From Dehalococcoidia bacterium (GTDB lineage: Bacteria; Chloroflexota; Dehalococcoidia; Tepidiformales; Tepidiformaceae): a stretch of 64,000 bases of DNA. Of this stretch, positions 7,637-18,704 are shown piece after piece. The stretch spans positions 124,001 to 188,000 of the forward strand of contig JADZEI010000004.1 in the NCBI GenBank assembly GCA_020850615.1, written 5' to 3'. How positions within the stretch are numbered: the first letter of the stretch is position 1; every line of letters begins with the position of its first letter. The translations under genes and the position numbers were made by a program. The notes under the pieces were generated by a model. That model saw nothing but the letters and a program-made list of their open reading frames with translations, was not told the DNA's origin and searched no databases.

Positions 7637-8827
7637 CTACGTGCGGCCGCGGTTCATCTGCTCGATGACTTCGGGCGGGAACTCGATCTTCGCGTCGACG
7701 AAGGCCTTGCCGATGGCGGCCTGGGCGGGCGCGAAGATGGTGTTCCGGTTTTCGGCCACCCAGTCGCGGTTGCCCTGCTTCGGCGCGAACTGGCCCTGGA
7801 AGCGCGGCATGACGTAGCGCGCCATGAGCTCGTAGCTGCGCTGCAGCTTCTCGGTCGGTGCCCATTCGTGGGCGAGACCGAGAAACGTGCCGAAACCACC
7901 GGAGAGCTCGAAGAGGTTCTCGATGGCTTCGATCGCGTCGTCGGGCGTGCCGACGATGACCTCACCGCGGGCGGCCGCGTCTTCGACAGTGTTGCCCATC
8001 GGGTTCGCGGGCGTGCCGAGCGTGCCCTGGAAGTAGCCCTCGTAGTGCCAGTCGCGGAGCTTCCGGATCTCGTCCATCGCCTCCTTCTTCGAGTCGGCGA
8101 GGTAGAACGGCAGGAGCAGGCGCCAGTTCGAGCGGTCGACGGTCTGCCCATGCTCGGCGGCGGCCTGTTCGGCCCAGTCCCAGGTGCGGTGGAGGTTCAC
8201 CAGACCGCCCGGCTGGGAGGAACTGACCGAGAGGATGCCCGCGCCGTACTTGCCGGCCGTGACCGGGCCGGCGGGCGAGAAGCTGCTCGCGACGGCGACG
8301 TCCATGTAGGGCGCCGTGTACGGGGCGAGCTGGAGGCGCGCGTCCTTGAGCGTGAACCAGTCGGTCTGCATGTCGACGACTTCGCCGCGGAAGAGCCGGA
8401 TGATCGCGCCGAGCGATTCGTCCATGCGCTGGCGCTGGGTGAGCGGGTCGATGCCGAGCTGGTAGGCGTCAGAGCTGAGGGCGCCGGGGCCGACGCCGAA
8501 CATCGCGCGGCCGCGGGTCATGTGGTCGAGCTGGACCATGCGGTCCGCGAGGATGAGCGGGTGGTGGTAGGGGAGGCTCGACACGCCGGTGCCGAGCTTG
8601 ATGGTGCGGGTGCGCTGGCCCGCGGCGGCGATCATCAGTTCGGGGCTGGCGATGATCTCCCAGCCGGCGCTGTGGTGTTCGCCGAACCAGAACTCGTCGT
8701 AGCCGAGGCGGTCGAGGAGCTCGGCGAGCTCGAGGTCGCGTTCGAGCGCGAGCGTTGGGTTCTCTTCGGTGCGGTGGAACGGCGCCATGAAGACACCGAA
8801 CTTGAGCCGTTGCGGACGGAATGCCAT
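7637..8827 (-). CDS. LLM-class flavin-dependent monooxygenase (limonene monooxygenase-like)
   Basis: A 396-residue luciferase-like monooxygenase. It starts MAFRPQRLKFGVFMAPFH and carries GYDEFWFGEHHSAGWEII near residue 43, TRTIKLGTGVSSLPYHHPLILADRM near 75 and GRAMFGVGPGALSSD near 107. Length and the WFGEHHSAGW motif fit the LimB/alkanal monooxygenase-like branch, in which a flavin is the cosubstrate. It lacks a linked flavin reductase; the nearest in the window is at 61413. It converges on the secreted-protein gene with a 54-base gap and is followed on the same strand by nothing obviously linked. The substrate cannot be read from sequence; terpenoids or other ketones and alkenes are plausible given the BVMO at 20225. 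Confidence 0.87.
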   Translation of the reverse strand: MAFRPQRLKFGVFMAPFHRTEENPTLALERDLELAELLDRLGYDEFWFGEHHSAGWEIIASPELMIAAAGQRTRTIKLGTGVSSLPYHHPLILADRMVQLDHMTRGRAMFGVGPGALSSDAYQLGIDPLTQRQRMDESLGAIIRLFRGEVVDMQTDWFTLKDARLQLAPYTAPYMDVAVASSFSPAGPVTAGKYGAGILSVSSSQPGGLVNLHRTWDWAEQAAAEHGQTVDRSNWRLLLPFYLADSKKEAMDEIRKLRDWHYEGYFQGTLGTPANPMGNTVEDAAARGEVIVGTPDDAIEAIENLFELSGGFGTFLGLAHEWAPTEKLQRSYELMARYVMPRFQGQFAPKQGNRDWVAENRNTIFAPAQAAIGKAFVDAKIEFPPEVIEQMNRGRT

Positions 8828-8906
8828 GCCTGCTTTCCCCCTGGCGTTTCGCGGGAGGCTAAGCGATAGGCGTCATAGATGCCACCTGTCGACGCGGGGC
8901 ATAGGA

Positions 8907-8934
8907 ACGGGCCTCGCCGATCGGCGAGGCCCGT
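8907..8934 (-). terminator. Intrinsic terminator-like hairpin after the GT2 gene
   Basis: Perfect 14-bp palindrome (ACGGGCCTCGCCGA / TCGGCGAGGCCCGT). On the minus strand it is followed by TTCCTAT. It lies 21 bases after the glycosyltransferase stop codon. Confidence 0.7.
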
Positions 8935-8955
8935 GAGGAGTGGTGGCAGATTGGC

Positions 8956-10683
8956 TCAGTTGCCGCCGCCCACCGCACCAATGGGCTCGACCACCTCGGC
9001 GACGCGCACCGGCGCCGGCTGGCGGCCGCCCTTTTCGGCGACGCGGTAGATGAGGCCCTGGCCGCTGGCGAGCTTGATCTGCGCGTGGAGCGCGGGCATG
9101 GATGCGAGGAAGAACGTGATTGGCGCCATGAGCGGCCAGATGGCGAACCCGGCGATGGCGTTGCGAAGCGGCACGTAGGACGGGCGCGGCCCGCGCATCT
9201 TGTATTCGATGGCGATGAGCGCGAGCAGCGGGAAGAGGCAGAAGTACACCAGTGCTGTGACCAGGGTGACGTAGATGCCCCAGCCGAAGGTGCCGATGAA
9301 GTCGCCGTTGAAGAGGGCGCCGAGGTCCCAGGCGGGGCCGGGGAGCACCATGCGGCGTTCGGTCCACCAGTGCGGCATGTCGGCACCGAGGTGCGCGGTG
9401 AACTGGAGCGGCACCTGCGTGCCGAGCGTGACGATGTACCACTGCGCCATCCAGAGCGAGTGGACCTTCGTGACCGCGCCGGAGAGCAGGAGGCGACGGT
9501 GCCAGCTGGCGCGCGAGCGCGGGTTCAGGCTGGAACGCCAGGCGTAGGGGATGTCACTCGCGCCCCAAGCGTGGCGCACGCTCTGCGCGTAATGCGCGCG
9601 GATGGTCTTCCAGTAGCCGTCCGTGAGCACGCAGTCGTTGCCGAGCGGGAGGTAGATGGCTTCGACGTTCACGCGGTCGCCGAGGATGAACGAACACTTG
9701 AGGTAGAGGTGCCAGTCTTCGGGGATGACCTCTTCGTCCCAGTAGTCGACGGTGTTGAGCATCTCCCAGCTCAGGGAATAGCAGGAGGTGGGGAAGCGGA
9801 CGGAGCCGGGCATCGTGAGGTTCGAAAGGCGGTTGATGCCCGAAAGGCCGTCGGGGATGCGGAGCGGGGCGGGGATGTCCCAGATGTTGTTGGAATTGAA
9901 GATGGTGGGCTGCCAGAAGGTGCGGTAGCGGTCCTTCGCGGTGAGGAAGAGGTAGTTCAGGGCCTCGAAGTGGCGCTCGTGGAAGACGGCGTCGGCGTCG
10001 CAGCTGGTGACGGTGTAGCGGCCGATGTCGTCGCCGCCGTTCTCGATGAGGCGGATGTAGGCTTCGCGGGCGGCCCAGGCTTCGTTGGAACCCTTGCCGG
10101 GCGTCTCGTTGGGGAGGCCCGCGGGGTGGAAGGTGGGGAACATCTCGCCGAAGCGGACGCGGTAGCGCATGAGCAGGCGGGCGGCCTTAGCGCGGGCGCC
10201 GGGCTCGCGGGCCTCCATTGCGAGCACCACGACGAGCTGGTCCGCGTTGGGTTGGGCGGCGAGGGAATCGAGCGTGCGGGCGAGGCCCTGCTCGCTCTCC
10301 TTGTAATTCGGGATGATGACCATGTGGCGGGGCCACTCCCAGGGCCGGGCATCGGGGTGGCCGGGCAGGGCTTCGCAGTACTTCGCCTGCCAGTTCGTGG
10401 CTTTCCAGCGGCGGATGCGGACAATGCCGACCAGGCAGGAAACGACAACGGCGTACGACCGAATGATCCAGTAAATGAAGAATCCGGTGACGCCAATTGC
10501 GAGTGCAAGCGGTGCGTAGTACGGCGCCCAGAAGAGCGTTGAAACGAGGAAAAGCGAAATGCTGAGGGGAAGGATGTTCCAGAGCCGCTCACGAAGGCGG
10601 CCGGGGGAGGCGACCGAGAGGTCGACGGATGGGGTTACCGAATGGAGGTAGGTTGGCTTCTGGCGGGGTGCCCGAACGGCCAT
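8956..10683 (-). CDS. Membrane-bound family 2 glycosyltransferase
   Basis: About 575 residues. The N-terminus has two hydrophobic segments (LPLSISLFLVSTLFWAPYY and LALAIGVTGFFIYWIIRSY), followed by a cytoplasmic GT-A domain (WPRHMVIIPNYKESEQGL) with the metal-binding CDADAVFH motif. An EDWH acidic motif and a RHAWGASD segment take the place of QxxRW. Three or four further membrane segments complete the C-terminus. This is the topology of processive or polyprenyl-linked GT2 enzymes. I chose ATG 10683 (MAVRAPRQK), because the 38 extra residues from ATG 10797 are low in hydrophobics and lie over the putative promoter region; the choice is not certain. The donor and acceptor are unknown. It is far from the glycan cluster at 52-61 kb. 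Confidence 0.85.
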   Translation of the reverse strand: MAVRAPRQKPTYLHSVTPSVDLSVASPGRLRERLWNILPLSISLFLVSTLFWAPYYAPLALAIGVTGFFIYWIIRSYAVVVSCLVGIVRIRRWKATNWQAKYCEALPGHPDARPWEWPRHMVIIPNYKESEQGLARTLDSLAAQPNADQLVVVLAMEAREPGARAKAARLLMRYRVRFGEMFPTFHPAGLPNETPGKGSNEAWAAREAYIRLIENGGDDIGRYTVTSCDADAVFHERHFEALNYLFLTAKDRYRTFWQPTIFNSNNIWDIPAPLRIPDGLSGINRLSNLTMPGSVRFPTSCYSLSWEMLNTVDYWDEEVIPEDWHLYLKCSFILGDRVNVEAIYLPLGNDCVLTDGYWKTIRAHYAQSVRHAWGASDIPYAWRSSLNPRSRASWHRRLLLSGAVTKVHSLWMAQWYIVTLGTQVPLQFTAHLGADMPHWWTERRMVLPGPAWDLGALFNGDFIGTFGWGIYVTLVTALVYFCLFPLLALIAIEYKMRGPRPSYVPLRNAIAGFAIWPLMAPITFFLASMPALHAQIKLASGQGLIYRVAEKGGRQPAPVRVAEVVEPIGAVGGGN

Positions 10684-10883
10684 AGAGAAGACGCCTCTAA
10701 CCGAGGTTCTTCCAACGCCGCCGAGGTTAGCTGTCGGGCTACGACCGGAGATAGCCGCTCCGCTTTCATCCGTGGCGTTGCCAGCGCCTGGACCCAAGCG
10801 GATTCGCCCCGAGTACTGGTTCCCCCGTCCCGCACAAGCGGACTAGGCGTGCGATCATCGTCGCTACGGGCAGAATTCGCTGT

Positions 10884-10898
10884 GACACCCTTGGTGTC
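10884..10898. promoter_or_regulatory. Perfect palindrome GACACC-N3-GGTGTC in a divergent promoter region
   Basis: The 15-bp inverted repeat lies between the divergent glycosyltransferase (minus) and alpha/beta hydrolase (plus) genes. Its right edge forms TTGACA on the minus strand, which could be a -35 element, so a bound regulator would compete with RNA polymerase. The region 10684-11014 contains no gene I can support. Confidence 0.4.
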
Positions 10899-10934
10899 AA
10901 GCAGACAGGTATTCCATAACATTACAAAACCATT

Positions 10935-10952
10935 CTTCAGGGTAACCTGAAG
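10935..10952. promoter_or_regulatory. Perfect palindrome CTTCAGG-N4-CCTGAAG upstream of the hydrolase
   Basis: An 18-bp inverted repeat with a GTAA centre, in an AT-richer patch 62 bases before the hydrolase start. Its size and symmetry fit an operator for a dimeric repressor. It could equally be a small RNA hairpin, but no U-run follows it. Confidence 0.4.
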
Positions 10953-11014
10953 GCAATTCATGCGTTCCCGGAATCCCGAGACGCGGGACGCCATGCCCGT
11001 TACGCTAATGGCCA

Positions 11015-11725
11015 ATGACTGGATTCAAGACAAGCGAACACCTCATCGGCGATCTCCGGGAGATCCGCTTCTGGATCGAGACGGGCACGGACACCATCCC
11101 GGGCCTGCTGATCATGGAGACGGACCCGGCTGGGCCGCTGCCCCTGCTGTTCATGCAGCACCCGGCGACGTCATCGAAGGACGACTACTTCGTCCGGGAC
11201 GTTGCCCTGCGGTGGGCGCAACGGGGGTGGGCATGCGTGGGGATCGACGCACCGCTTCACGGCGACCGTCCGCAGCACGACCCGCTCGCGCTCTTCCGCG
11301 ACCAATCACGCTACCCGGCGATCACGGCACAGTTCGCGGACGAGGTGACGGCGACGATCGACGCGCTGGCAGCGGCCTACCCGATCGACACCGGCCGGCT
11401 GGGCTACGTCGGGTATTCGATGGGGAGCATGCTGGGCATCCCGGCGGTCGCCCGCGATGGGCGGTTCAAAGTTGCGGCGTTCTGCCTCGTGGGCGAAGGC
11501 GGCATGGTCGGCCCGGCGGATGGCCCGGACGTGCAGGCCCTGGGCGGCGTCGCCGTGCGCATCGTTGGCAAGACGAGCGACCAGCTCATCCCCCGGGCGG
11601 CGACGGAGGCGCTCTACGACGGACTGCCGGGGGTGAAGGACGTCGTTTGGCTCCCCGGGGGCCACTTCGAAATCGGGCCGGACGTGATCCGTGCCGCCGA
11701 GGAGTGGATCAAGGACCGGCTGTAG
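11015..11725 (+). CDS. Alpha/beta hydrolase family protein
   Basis: A 236-residue serine hydrolase of the dienelactone hydrolase/acyl-peptidase-like type. The nucleophile elbow GYSMG places Ser at about residue 135. The oxyanion region is QHPATSSKDD near residue 50 and the catalytic His is in LPGGHFEIGPD near residue 213; VGKTSDQLIPR near residue 187 probably contributes the acid. There is no signal peptide, so it is cytoplasmic. The ATG at 11015 has no strong ribosome binding site. It is separated by 80 bases from the RibD/DHFR-like gene on the same strand. The substrate is unknown. Confidence 0.85.
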   Translation: MTGFKTSEHLIGDLREIRFWIETGTDTIPGLLIMETDPAGPLPLLFMQHPATSSKDDYFVRDVALRWAQRGWACVGIDAPLHGDRPQHDPLALFRDQSRYPAITAQFADEVTATIDALAAAYPIDTGRLGYVGYSMGSMLGIPAVARDGRFKVAAFCLVGEGGMVGPADGPDVQALGGVAVRIVGKTSDQLIPRAATEALYDGLPGVKDVVWLPGGHFEIGPDVIRAAEEWIKDRL

Positions 11726-11805
11726 CGGCGATCGAGGCATTCGTCGGGATCCCACGAGGCAGCGAGCCCGCTACCCTGTGGCATCCCAGCGCAGAGGAGC
11801 TCCCC

Positions 11806-12387
11806 ATGGGCAAGGTCGTCATGTACGCCTCGGTGTCCGTCGACGGCTTCATCGCGGACAAGAATGACGATCCCGGACCGCTGTTCGACTGGTTGACCAG
11901 CGGTGACGTGCCGTTGGACGACAGCGGGGTCCTGAAGGTGTCGCAGGCGTCCTACGACCACACGCGGCCTTACTGGGACCAGATCGGGGTCACCATCGCC
12001 GGCCGGCACGTCTTCGACATGACGGACGGCTGGGACGGCCAGCCTCCGAGCGGGGTCGGCCACGTGGTCGTCGTGACGCACCGGCCGGCGCCCGAGGGCT
12101 GGGACCCCGGGGCGCCGTTCCACTTCGTGGATGGCGTCGAGGCAGCCGTGGCCAGGGCGCAGGAGCTGGCGGGTGAGCGCATCGTGGAAATCGCCGCTGG
12201 CGACGTGGGTGGTCAGGTGCTTGCCGCGGGCCTGGTCGACGAGGTGCGGATGGACGTCGTGCCGGTCGTGTTCGGGTCCGGCAAGCGCTACTTCGGGTCG
12301 GTCGAGGCGCAGCACCTGCTTGAGGACCCGGACGTGGTGATCCAGGGCAACCGGGTGCTCCACCTGCGTTTTCGGGTGCGCCGTTGA
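11806..12387 (+). CDS. Dihydrofolate reductase / RibD C-terminal family protein
   Basis: A 193-residue protein of the DHFR-like fold. It begins MGKVVMYASVSVDGFIADKN, the signature of the RibD C-terminal/YwjB group, and contains IAGRHVFDMTDGW near residue 65. VEIAAGDVGGQVLAAGLVDEVRMDVVPVVFGSGKRYFG near residues 127-165 is the usual nucleotide-binding and C-terminal part. Family members are NADPH-dependent reductases with mostly unknown substrates; this is not a true folate-pathway DHFR. GAGGAG eight bases before ATG 11806 supports the start. It is a single-gene unit or is read with the upstream hydrolase. Confidence 0.88.
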   Translation: MGKVVMYASVSVDGFIADKNDDPGPLFDWLTSGDVPLDDSGVLKVSQASYDHTRPYWDQIGVTIAGRHVFDMTDGWDGQPPSGVGHVVVVTHRPAPEGWDPGAPFHFVDGVEAAVARAQELAGERIVEIAAGDVGGQVLAAGLVDEVRMDVVPVVFGSGKRYFGSVEAQHLLEDPDVVIQGNRVLHLRFRVRR

Positions 12388-12495
12388 CCGGTGTGAACGG
12401 TACGCGAAGGAGTCGATGGCGGCGGGCGACGCGAGACCGGGCTCAGGCTGCGTCAGCGTCGGCCAAACGGTGTTGCCTGGCAGGAGTGAGTCCTG

Positions 12496-12720
12496 TTAGC
12501 GGACTCCGGTGCCATAGGAACGCACCGGGACGCGGAGGCGGCCGGGCACGGGGACCGGCCGGCGCGGGAGCTCGACGACGGGTTCGGGGCGGGCGCTGAC
12601 GGCGAGCACGCCGGCGAGGACCTGCCGGAACGCATCGGGCGAGGTGGCTGCCTGGCGCAGGTCCAGCACGGGCACCGGCGGTGCTGCGGGCTTCCATTGC
12701 ACTCCGCTGACCCATTCCAT
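12496..12720 (-). CDS. Small hypothetical protein
   Basis: A 74-residue frame starting MEWVSGVQWKPAAPPVPVLD and ending YGTGVR. The central part (RQAATSPDAFRQVLAGVLAV) could form an amphipathic helix; the rest is Pro/Val/Arg-rich. No family is recognised and the ribosome binding site is weak. It is listed because it is the only plausible frame in a 581-base gap; it may be a chance frame in GC-rich DNA. Confidence 0.3.
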   Translation of the reverse strand: MEWVSGVQWKPAAPPVPVLDLRQAATSPDAFRQVLAGVLAVSARPEPVVELPRRPVPVPGRLRVPVRSYGTGVR

Positions 12721-12816
12721 GGCTCTCAGAATAGGGAGGGTTCGCCGGGGCGGTAATTGGGGAAAAACCCGCGCCCGTGTCAGGGTCTGGCCGGCGTCCC
12801 TAAGGGGCGCCTTCGC

Positions 12817-12847
12817 GGCTGTTGGCTATTGGCTGTTAGCTGTTGGC
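12817..12847 (+). repeat. Tandem heptamer repeat (GGCTGTT-type)
   Basis: Units GGCTGTT, GGCTATT, GGCTGTT, AGCTGTT and a partial GGC follow one another without gaps in non-coding DNA, 65 bases beyond the ppdK terminator. A second heptamer array with another unit sequence is at 50703-50760. Confidence 0.75.
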
Positions 12848-12911
12848 CTCTCGGGGTGGCGTGGCGCACCTGCGTCCGGACGGCCGGACGAGCTGCCGCG
12901 CGCGCAGCGAA

Positions 12912-12941
12912 GCGGCCGCTGGCGAGTTCGCCAGCGGCCGC
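12912..12941 (-). terminator. Hairpin terminator after ppdK
   Basis: A 14-bp perfect stem (GCGGCCGCTGGCGA / TCGCCAGCGGCCGC) with a 2-base centre, 27 bases beyond the ppdK stop on the minus strand. Only TT follows, so it may work as a weak or factor-assisted terminator. Confidence 0.6.
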
Positions 12942-12968
12942 ATGGGGATATGGGACCAGCGCCGGGGT

Positions 12969-15578
<2,610 letters not shown>

Positions 15579-15797
15579 TCGCACCTCGCTTCATCGTTTC
15601 GCGCCGGGCTTCCCGGGGGATGGGCGTGTCACGCTGCGGCCGACCCATGAACGCGGCGTTCCACGGCCTGCGCGGAGTATGGCGAAAAACTAAGGGAATG
15701 CCCATGGGGAAGATCCCGCAACAGGCGGCGCAGCTGTTACGAGATCGCGTCGAATCGCGGGTCCGATATCGCGACCCGCTCGCATGGAGGTGGTGCG

Positions 15798-16415
15798 GTG
15801 CTGTTTCCCAAAGCGGCCTGGCAGGGCATCGCTGATGGCTCCATCACGCTGGCGTTCCGGCGGTGGGCGGCGCCGCGGGCGAAAGCCGGGAGCCGCCACC
15901 GCACGCCCTACACGCTGATCGCAATCGATGCGGTCGACCTGGTCGACCCCGGGGAGATCACCGGCGCGGAGGCGGTGGCTGCGGGATACGCAAGCGCGGA
16001 GGAGCTGCTCGCCGGCCTGCGCGGGGAGCCGGGCACGCCGGTGTACCGGGTTGCCTTTCACGCGGTGGCCGGGGACGCCCGGGCGGAGCTTGCTTCGACG
16101 GTCGGGCTGTCACCGGCGGACGTACGCGCGCTCCGTGCGCGGCTGGCACGGATGGATGCACAGAGCGAGCCCTGGACGGCGGCAACGCTCGACGCGATCC
16201 AGCGGCGGCCGGGCGTGCGGGCGGCGGACCTGGCCGCTGAGCTCGGCAGGGAGACGCTGGCGTTCAAGCGCGACGTCCGGAAGCTCAAGGAGCTCGGGCT
16301 GACGCTGAGCCTGGAGGTCGGGTACCGGCTTTCGCCCCGGGGCGAGGCCTACCTCGTGGCCCTGCCCGGTAAACCGGGGCTTACCGAGCTTCCGACCAAG
16401 GGCCAGCGGGAATAG
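15798..16415 (+). CDS. ASCH-like domain protein with C-terminal winged-helix region
   Basis: A 205-residue protein with a GTG start preceded by GGAGG at 7 bases. The N-terminal ~100 residues (MLFPKAAWQGIADGSITLAFRRW ... YTLIAIDAVDLVD ... VYRVAFHAVAGD) resemble an ASCH/PUA-like RNA- or nucleotide-binding fold. The second half (LDAIQRRPGVRAADLAAELGRETLAFKRDVRKLKELGLTLSLEVGYRLSPRGEAYL) reads as a winged-helix domain. The combination points to a nucleic-acid-binding protein. Function unknown. It is divergent from ppdK. Confidence 0.7.
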   Translation: MLFPKAAWQGIADGSITLAFRRWAAPRAKAGSRHRTPYTLIAIDAVDLVDPGEITGAEAVAAGYASAEELLAGLRGEPGTPVYRVAFHAVAGDARAELASTVGLSPADVRALRARLARMDAQSEPWTAATLDAIQRRPGVRAADLAAELGRETLAFKRDVRKLKELGLTLSLEVGYRLSPRGEAYLVALPGKPGLTELPTKGQRE

Positions 16416-16465
16416 CACCGGTCGGGGCGGCCGCCCGGGCGCGGGGTTCCGCTACAATCGAGGGG

Positions 16466-16807
16466 ATGCGAATCTTCCCCCTTCTTGGCGTGGCCCTCTT
16501 CGTGGCCTCCGTGGGCACTGCGTGCGCCACGGGTTCGGCCGCCTCCCCCGACCCGGTCCCCGCTACCCCGGACGCGCCGGCGATGACCCAGATGCAGGTG
16601 TGGTCCGCGCTGCGGATCCACGTGGTGTCGCTGCAGCACAAGGCCGACCACACGGCCCTCGTCGGCTGCGCGGCGACCGAGGCGACCTACCACGGCGCCG
16701 GGATCTGGCACTGCGGCAACTGGGTGCTCAACGAGCGGACGCTCGAGATCATGCGAGACGACGGCTCGGCTGCGAACACCGGGCACGTGGGCGGTTCGCA
16801 CCAGTAA
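16466..16807 (+). CDS. Small secreted protein, possible lipoprotein
   Basis: A 113-residue protein with a hydrophobic signal sequence (FPLLGVALFVASVGTACATG). The Cys after GTA could be lipidated, but the residues before it are not a good lipobox. The mature part has two more Cys (VGCAATE and IWHCGNW), which could form a disulfide, and a His-containing LRIHVVSLQHKADH segment. No family recognised. It converges on the VOC gene with only 8 bases between stops. Confidence 0.6.
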   Translation: MRIFPLLGVALFVASVGTACATGSAASPDPVPATPDAPAMTQMQVWSALRIHVVSLQHKADHTALVGCAATEATYHGAGIWHCGNWVLNERTLEIMRDDGSAANTGHVGGSHQ

Positions 16808-16815
16808 TCCGCCGA

Positions 16816-17226
16816 TCAGTCGTGGCCTTCGACGAGCTCCAGCATGAGACCGTGCGCGGCCTTGGGGTGCGTGAAGACGATGCGCCGGCCCTCTTCCTTG
16901 CCGGCGGGGCCGCTGACATCCACGAAGGACACATTGGCCTGCGCCAGGCGCGCGAGGTCGGCGTCCAGGTCGTCGGCGCCGAATGCGAGGCGGTAGATCC
17001 CCTCGCCGCGGGTATCGAGGAACCGGCGGAGCGTGGTTTCGCCCGGGAGGGGCGAGAGCAGCTCGATGGTGAGGCCGTTGGCGTCGAGCATGGCGAACGA
17101 GATGCCGAGGGCGGGCTGGGGCGTGACTTCGCCCCTGAGCTTCCAGCCGAAGGTCTCTTCGAAGCGGCGAGCGGCCTCGTGGATGTCGTTCACGGCGAGG
17201 CCGACGTTGATGAAGCTCCCGGTCAT
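16816..17226 (-). CDS. VOC-superfamily protein related to methylmalonyl-CoA epimerase, metal ligands altered
   Basis: A 136-residue protein. ATG 17226 is favoured over a frame 28 codons longer because GGAGG lies right before it. The C-terminal half follows the methylmalonyl-CoA epimerase pattern closely (IELLSPL, RRFLDTRGEGIY, HPKAAHGLMLELVEG). Canonical epimerases bind metal through a His in the first strand (HIgIAV), a His in GIHHIAF and a final Glu. Here the first strand reads FINVGLAVND and the second GIYRLAF, so both His are missing while the Glu in LELVE remains. It may bind another ligand or catalyse something else; calling it a functional epimerase would be unsafe. Confidence 0.75.
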   Translation of the reverse strand: MTGSFINVGLAVNDIHEAARRFEETFGWKLRGEVTPQPALGISFAMLDANGLTIELLSPLPGETTLRRFLDTRGEGIYRLAFGADDLDADLARLAQANVSFVDVSGPAGKEEGRRIVFTHPKAAHGLMLELVEGHD

Positions 17227-17352
17227 TGAGTCCTCCGCGGGTGGTGTTGGGGGCGGATTGTACGCGTGCGGCGGTTGGGTGCTCCGAAAGGAAAAGCCGT
17301 TCACGGTCAAATATCTAGCGTGCCGCTAACCAATCGATGCTAGACTCGGGAG

Positions 17353-18675
17353 ATGCGACCACCAGGCCCGGGAGGCAGGGAGCGCGGGGCCAGTCCGCTC
17401 GCTGCGCTGCGCCACCGCGAGTTTCGCTGGATCTTCGCCAGCAACACCTTCTTTTTCTTCGCGATGAACGGGCAGTTCGTCGTGCGTTCGATCCTCGCGT
17501 ATGAGCTGACCAAGAGTGAGCTGGCGCTGGGCGCGATCAACCTCGTCGTGGCCATCCCGATGCTGCTGCTGTCGCCGTTCGGTGGCGTCATTGCCGACCG
17601 GTTCGAGCGGCGCCGGCTCATCCTCATCGGGCAATCGGCGCTGCTCCTGAACGAGCTGGTGATCCTGGCATTGCTGGTCACCGGGGTGCTCGCGTTCTGG
17701 CACCTGCTGGTTGTTGTGTTCGTCATGGGGAGCTGCTTCCCGCTGATCATGCCCGCGCGGCAGTCGATCGTCGCGAACATCGTGGGGCGGCAGGGGCTCG
17801 GCAACGCGATGGCGCTGACGATGAGCAGCATGAACGCGGCGCGCGTGGTCGCGCCGGTGCTGGCCGGGCTCGTCGTTGCCGCCGCGGGCGTGAAGCCGAT
17901 GTACGTGCTGGCGATCGCCATCTACGGGCTCGCACTGTTCTCGATATCGCGCATCCGGAAGGCCGAGCCGGAGAGGCAGCTGGTCCGCCGGTCGGTGTAC
18001 GCGGACATCGGCGACGGGTTCGTGTTCGTCTGGAAGTCGCCGCCCCTGCGGGCGCTGATGGCGCTGGCGCTGGTGCCGATCATGCTGGCGATGCCGTTCC
18101 AGGCGCTACTCGTGGTGTTCGCAGAGGACATCTGGCACACGGGCGACGCCGGGCTCGGGTTCCTGCAGGCGGCGGCCGGGCTGGGCGGGGTGGCCGGGTC
18201 GGTCTACGTGGCGATGCGGAACGATTCGCGCCGGCACGGGCGGATGATGCTCGCGAGCCTGCTGGCTTTCGCGGGTTCGCTGTTCCTGTTCGCGCTAAGC
18301 CCGTGGTTCCTGCTCGCGCTGCCGCTGGTCTTCATCGCGGATGTGTTCGCGAGCACATTTACGACGATCAACAGCACGGTGGTGCAGCTCCTGGTGCCGG
18401 ACCACTACCGGGGCCGGGTGATGAGCCTGATGATGATGACGTTCGGGCTGACGCCGCTGGGGACCGTGCCAGTGAGCGCGGCGGCGCAGGCGTGGGGCGC
18501 GCCGGTGGCGGTGGCCGGGGCGGCTGCGATCTCGTTCCTGGCGGCGATCGTGTTCTTCGTGCTGAATCACTCGCTGCGGAACATCGACCGGACGGTTGAG
18601 GGCGCGATGGAGCTCGACGAGGCGCCGGCGGAGCCGGTGGGCGCGCGGCGCGGGGCGGAGCTGGCGGCGCGGTAG
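17353..18675 (+). CDS. MFS transporter (EntS/MFS_3-like exporter)
   Basis: A 440-residue protein with about 12 membrane segments. The N-terminus LAALRHREFRWIFASNTFFFFAMNGQF is typical of the DHA3/MFS_3 branch, and the loop after the second helix carries the A-like motif GGVIADRFERRRLI. The central loop is short and the C-terminal tail is charged and Ala/Glu-rich (about 30 residues). This branch exports siderophores, macrolides and similar compounds; the substrate here is unknown. The gene stands alone and is followed by the repeat block at 18705. Confidence 0.88.
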   Translation: MRPPGPGGRERGASPLAALRHREFRWIFASNTFFFFAMNGQFVVRSILAYELTKSELALGAINLVVAIPMLLLSPFGGVIADRFERRRLILIGQSALLLNELVILALLVTGVLAFWHLLVVVFVMGSCFPLIMPARQSIVANIVGRQGLGNAMALTMSSMNAARVVAPVLAGLVVAAAGVKPMYVLAIAIYGLALFSISRIRKAEPERQLVRRSVYADIGDGFVFVWKSPPLRALMALALVPIMLAMPFQALLVVFAEDIWHTGDAGLGFLQAAAGLGGVAGSVYVAMRNDSRRHGRMMLASLLAFAGSLFLFALSPWFLLALPLVFIADVFASTFTTINSTVVQLLVPDHYRGRVMSLMMMTFGLTPLGTVPVSAAAQAWGAPVAVAGAAAISFLAAIVFFVLNHSLRNIDRTVEGAMELDEAPAEPVGARRGAELAAR

Positions 18676-18704
18676 GGCGCGGCCCTCGGACGTGGTCCGG
18701 CGGA

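Larger units (their letters stand above)
12388..12968. other. 581-base intergenic region with a small ORF, heptamer repeat and terminator
   Basis: The two flanking genes converge here (DHFR-like, plus; ppdK, minus). The only candidate gene is the 74-residue frame at 12496-12720. A four-unit heptamer repeat is at 12817-12847 and the ppdK terminator at 12912-12941. Nothing else stands out. Confidence 0.6.

Noticed and set aside
10684-10797. 38-residue N-terminal extension of the GT2 protein
   Set aside because: The extension is Gly/Ser/Arg-rich without hydrophobic or family-like features, and the ATG at 10683 gives a normal family start.
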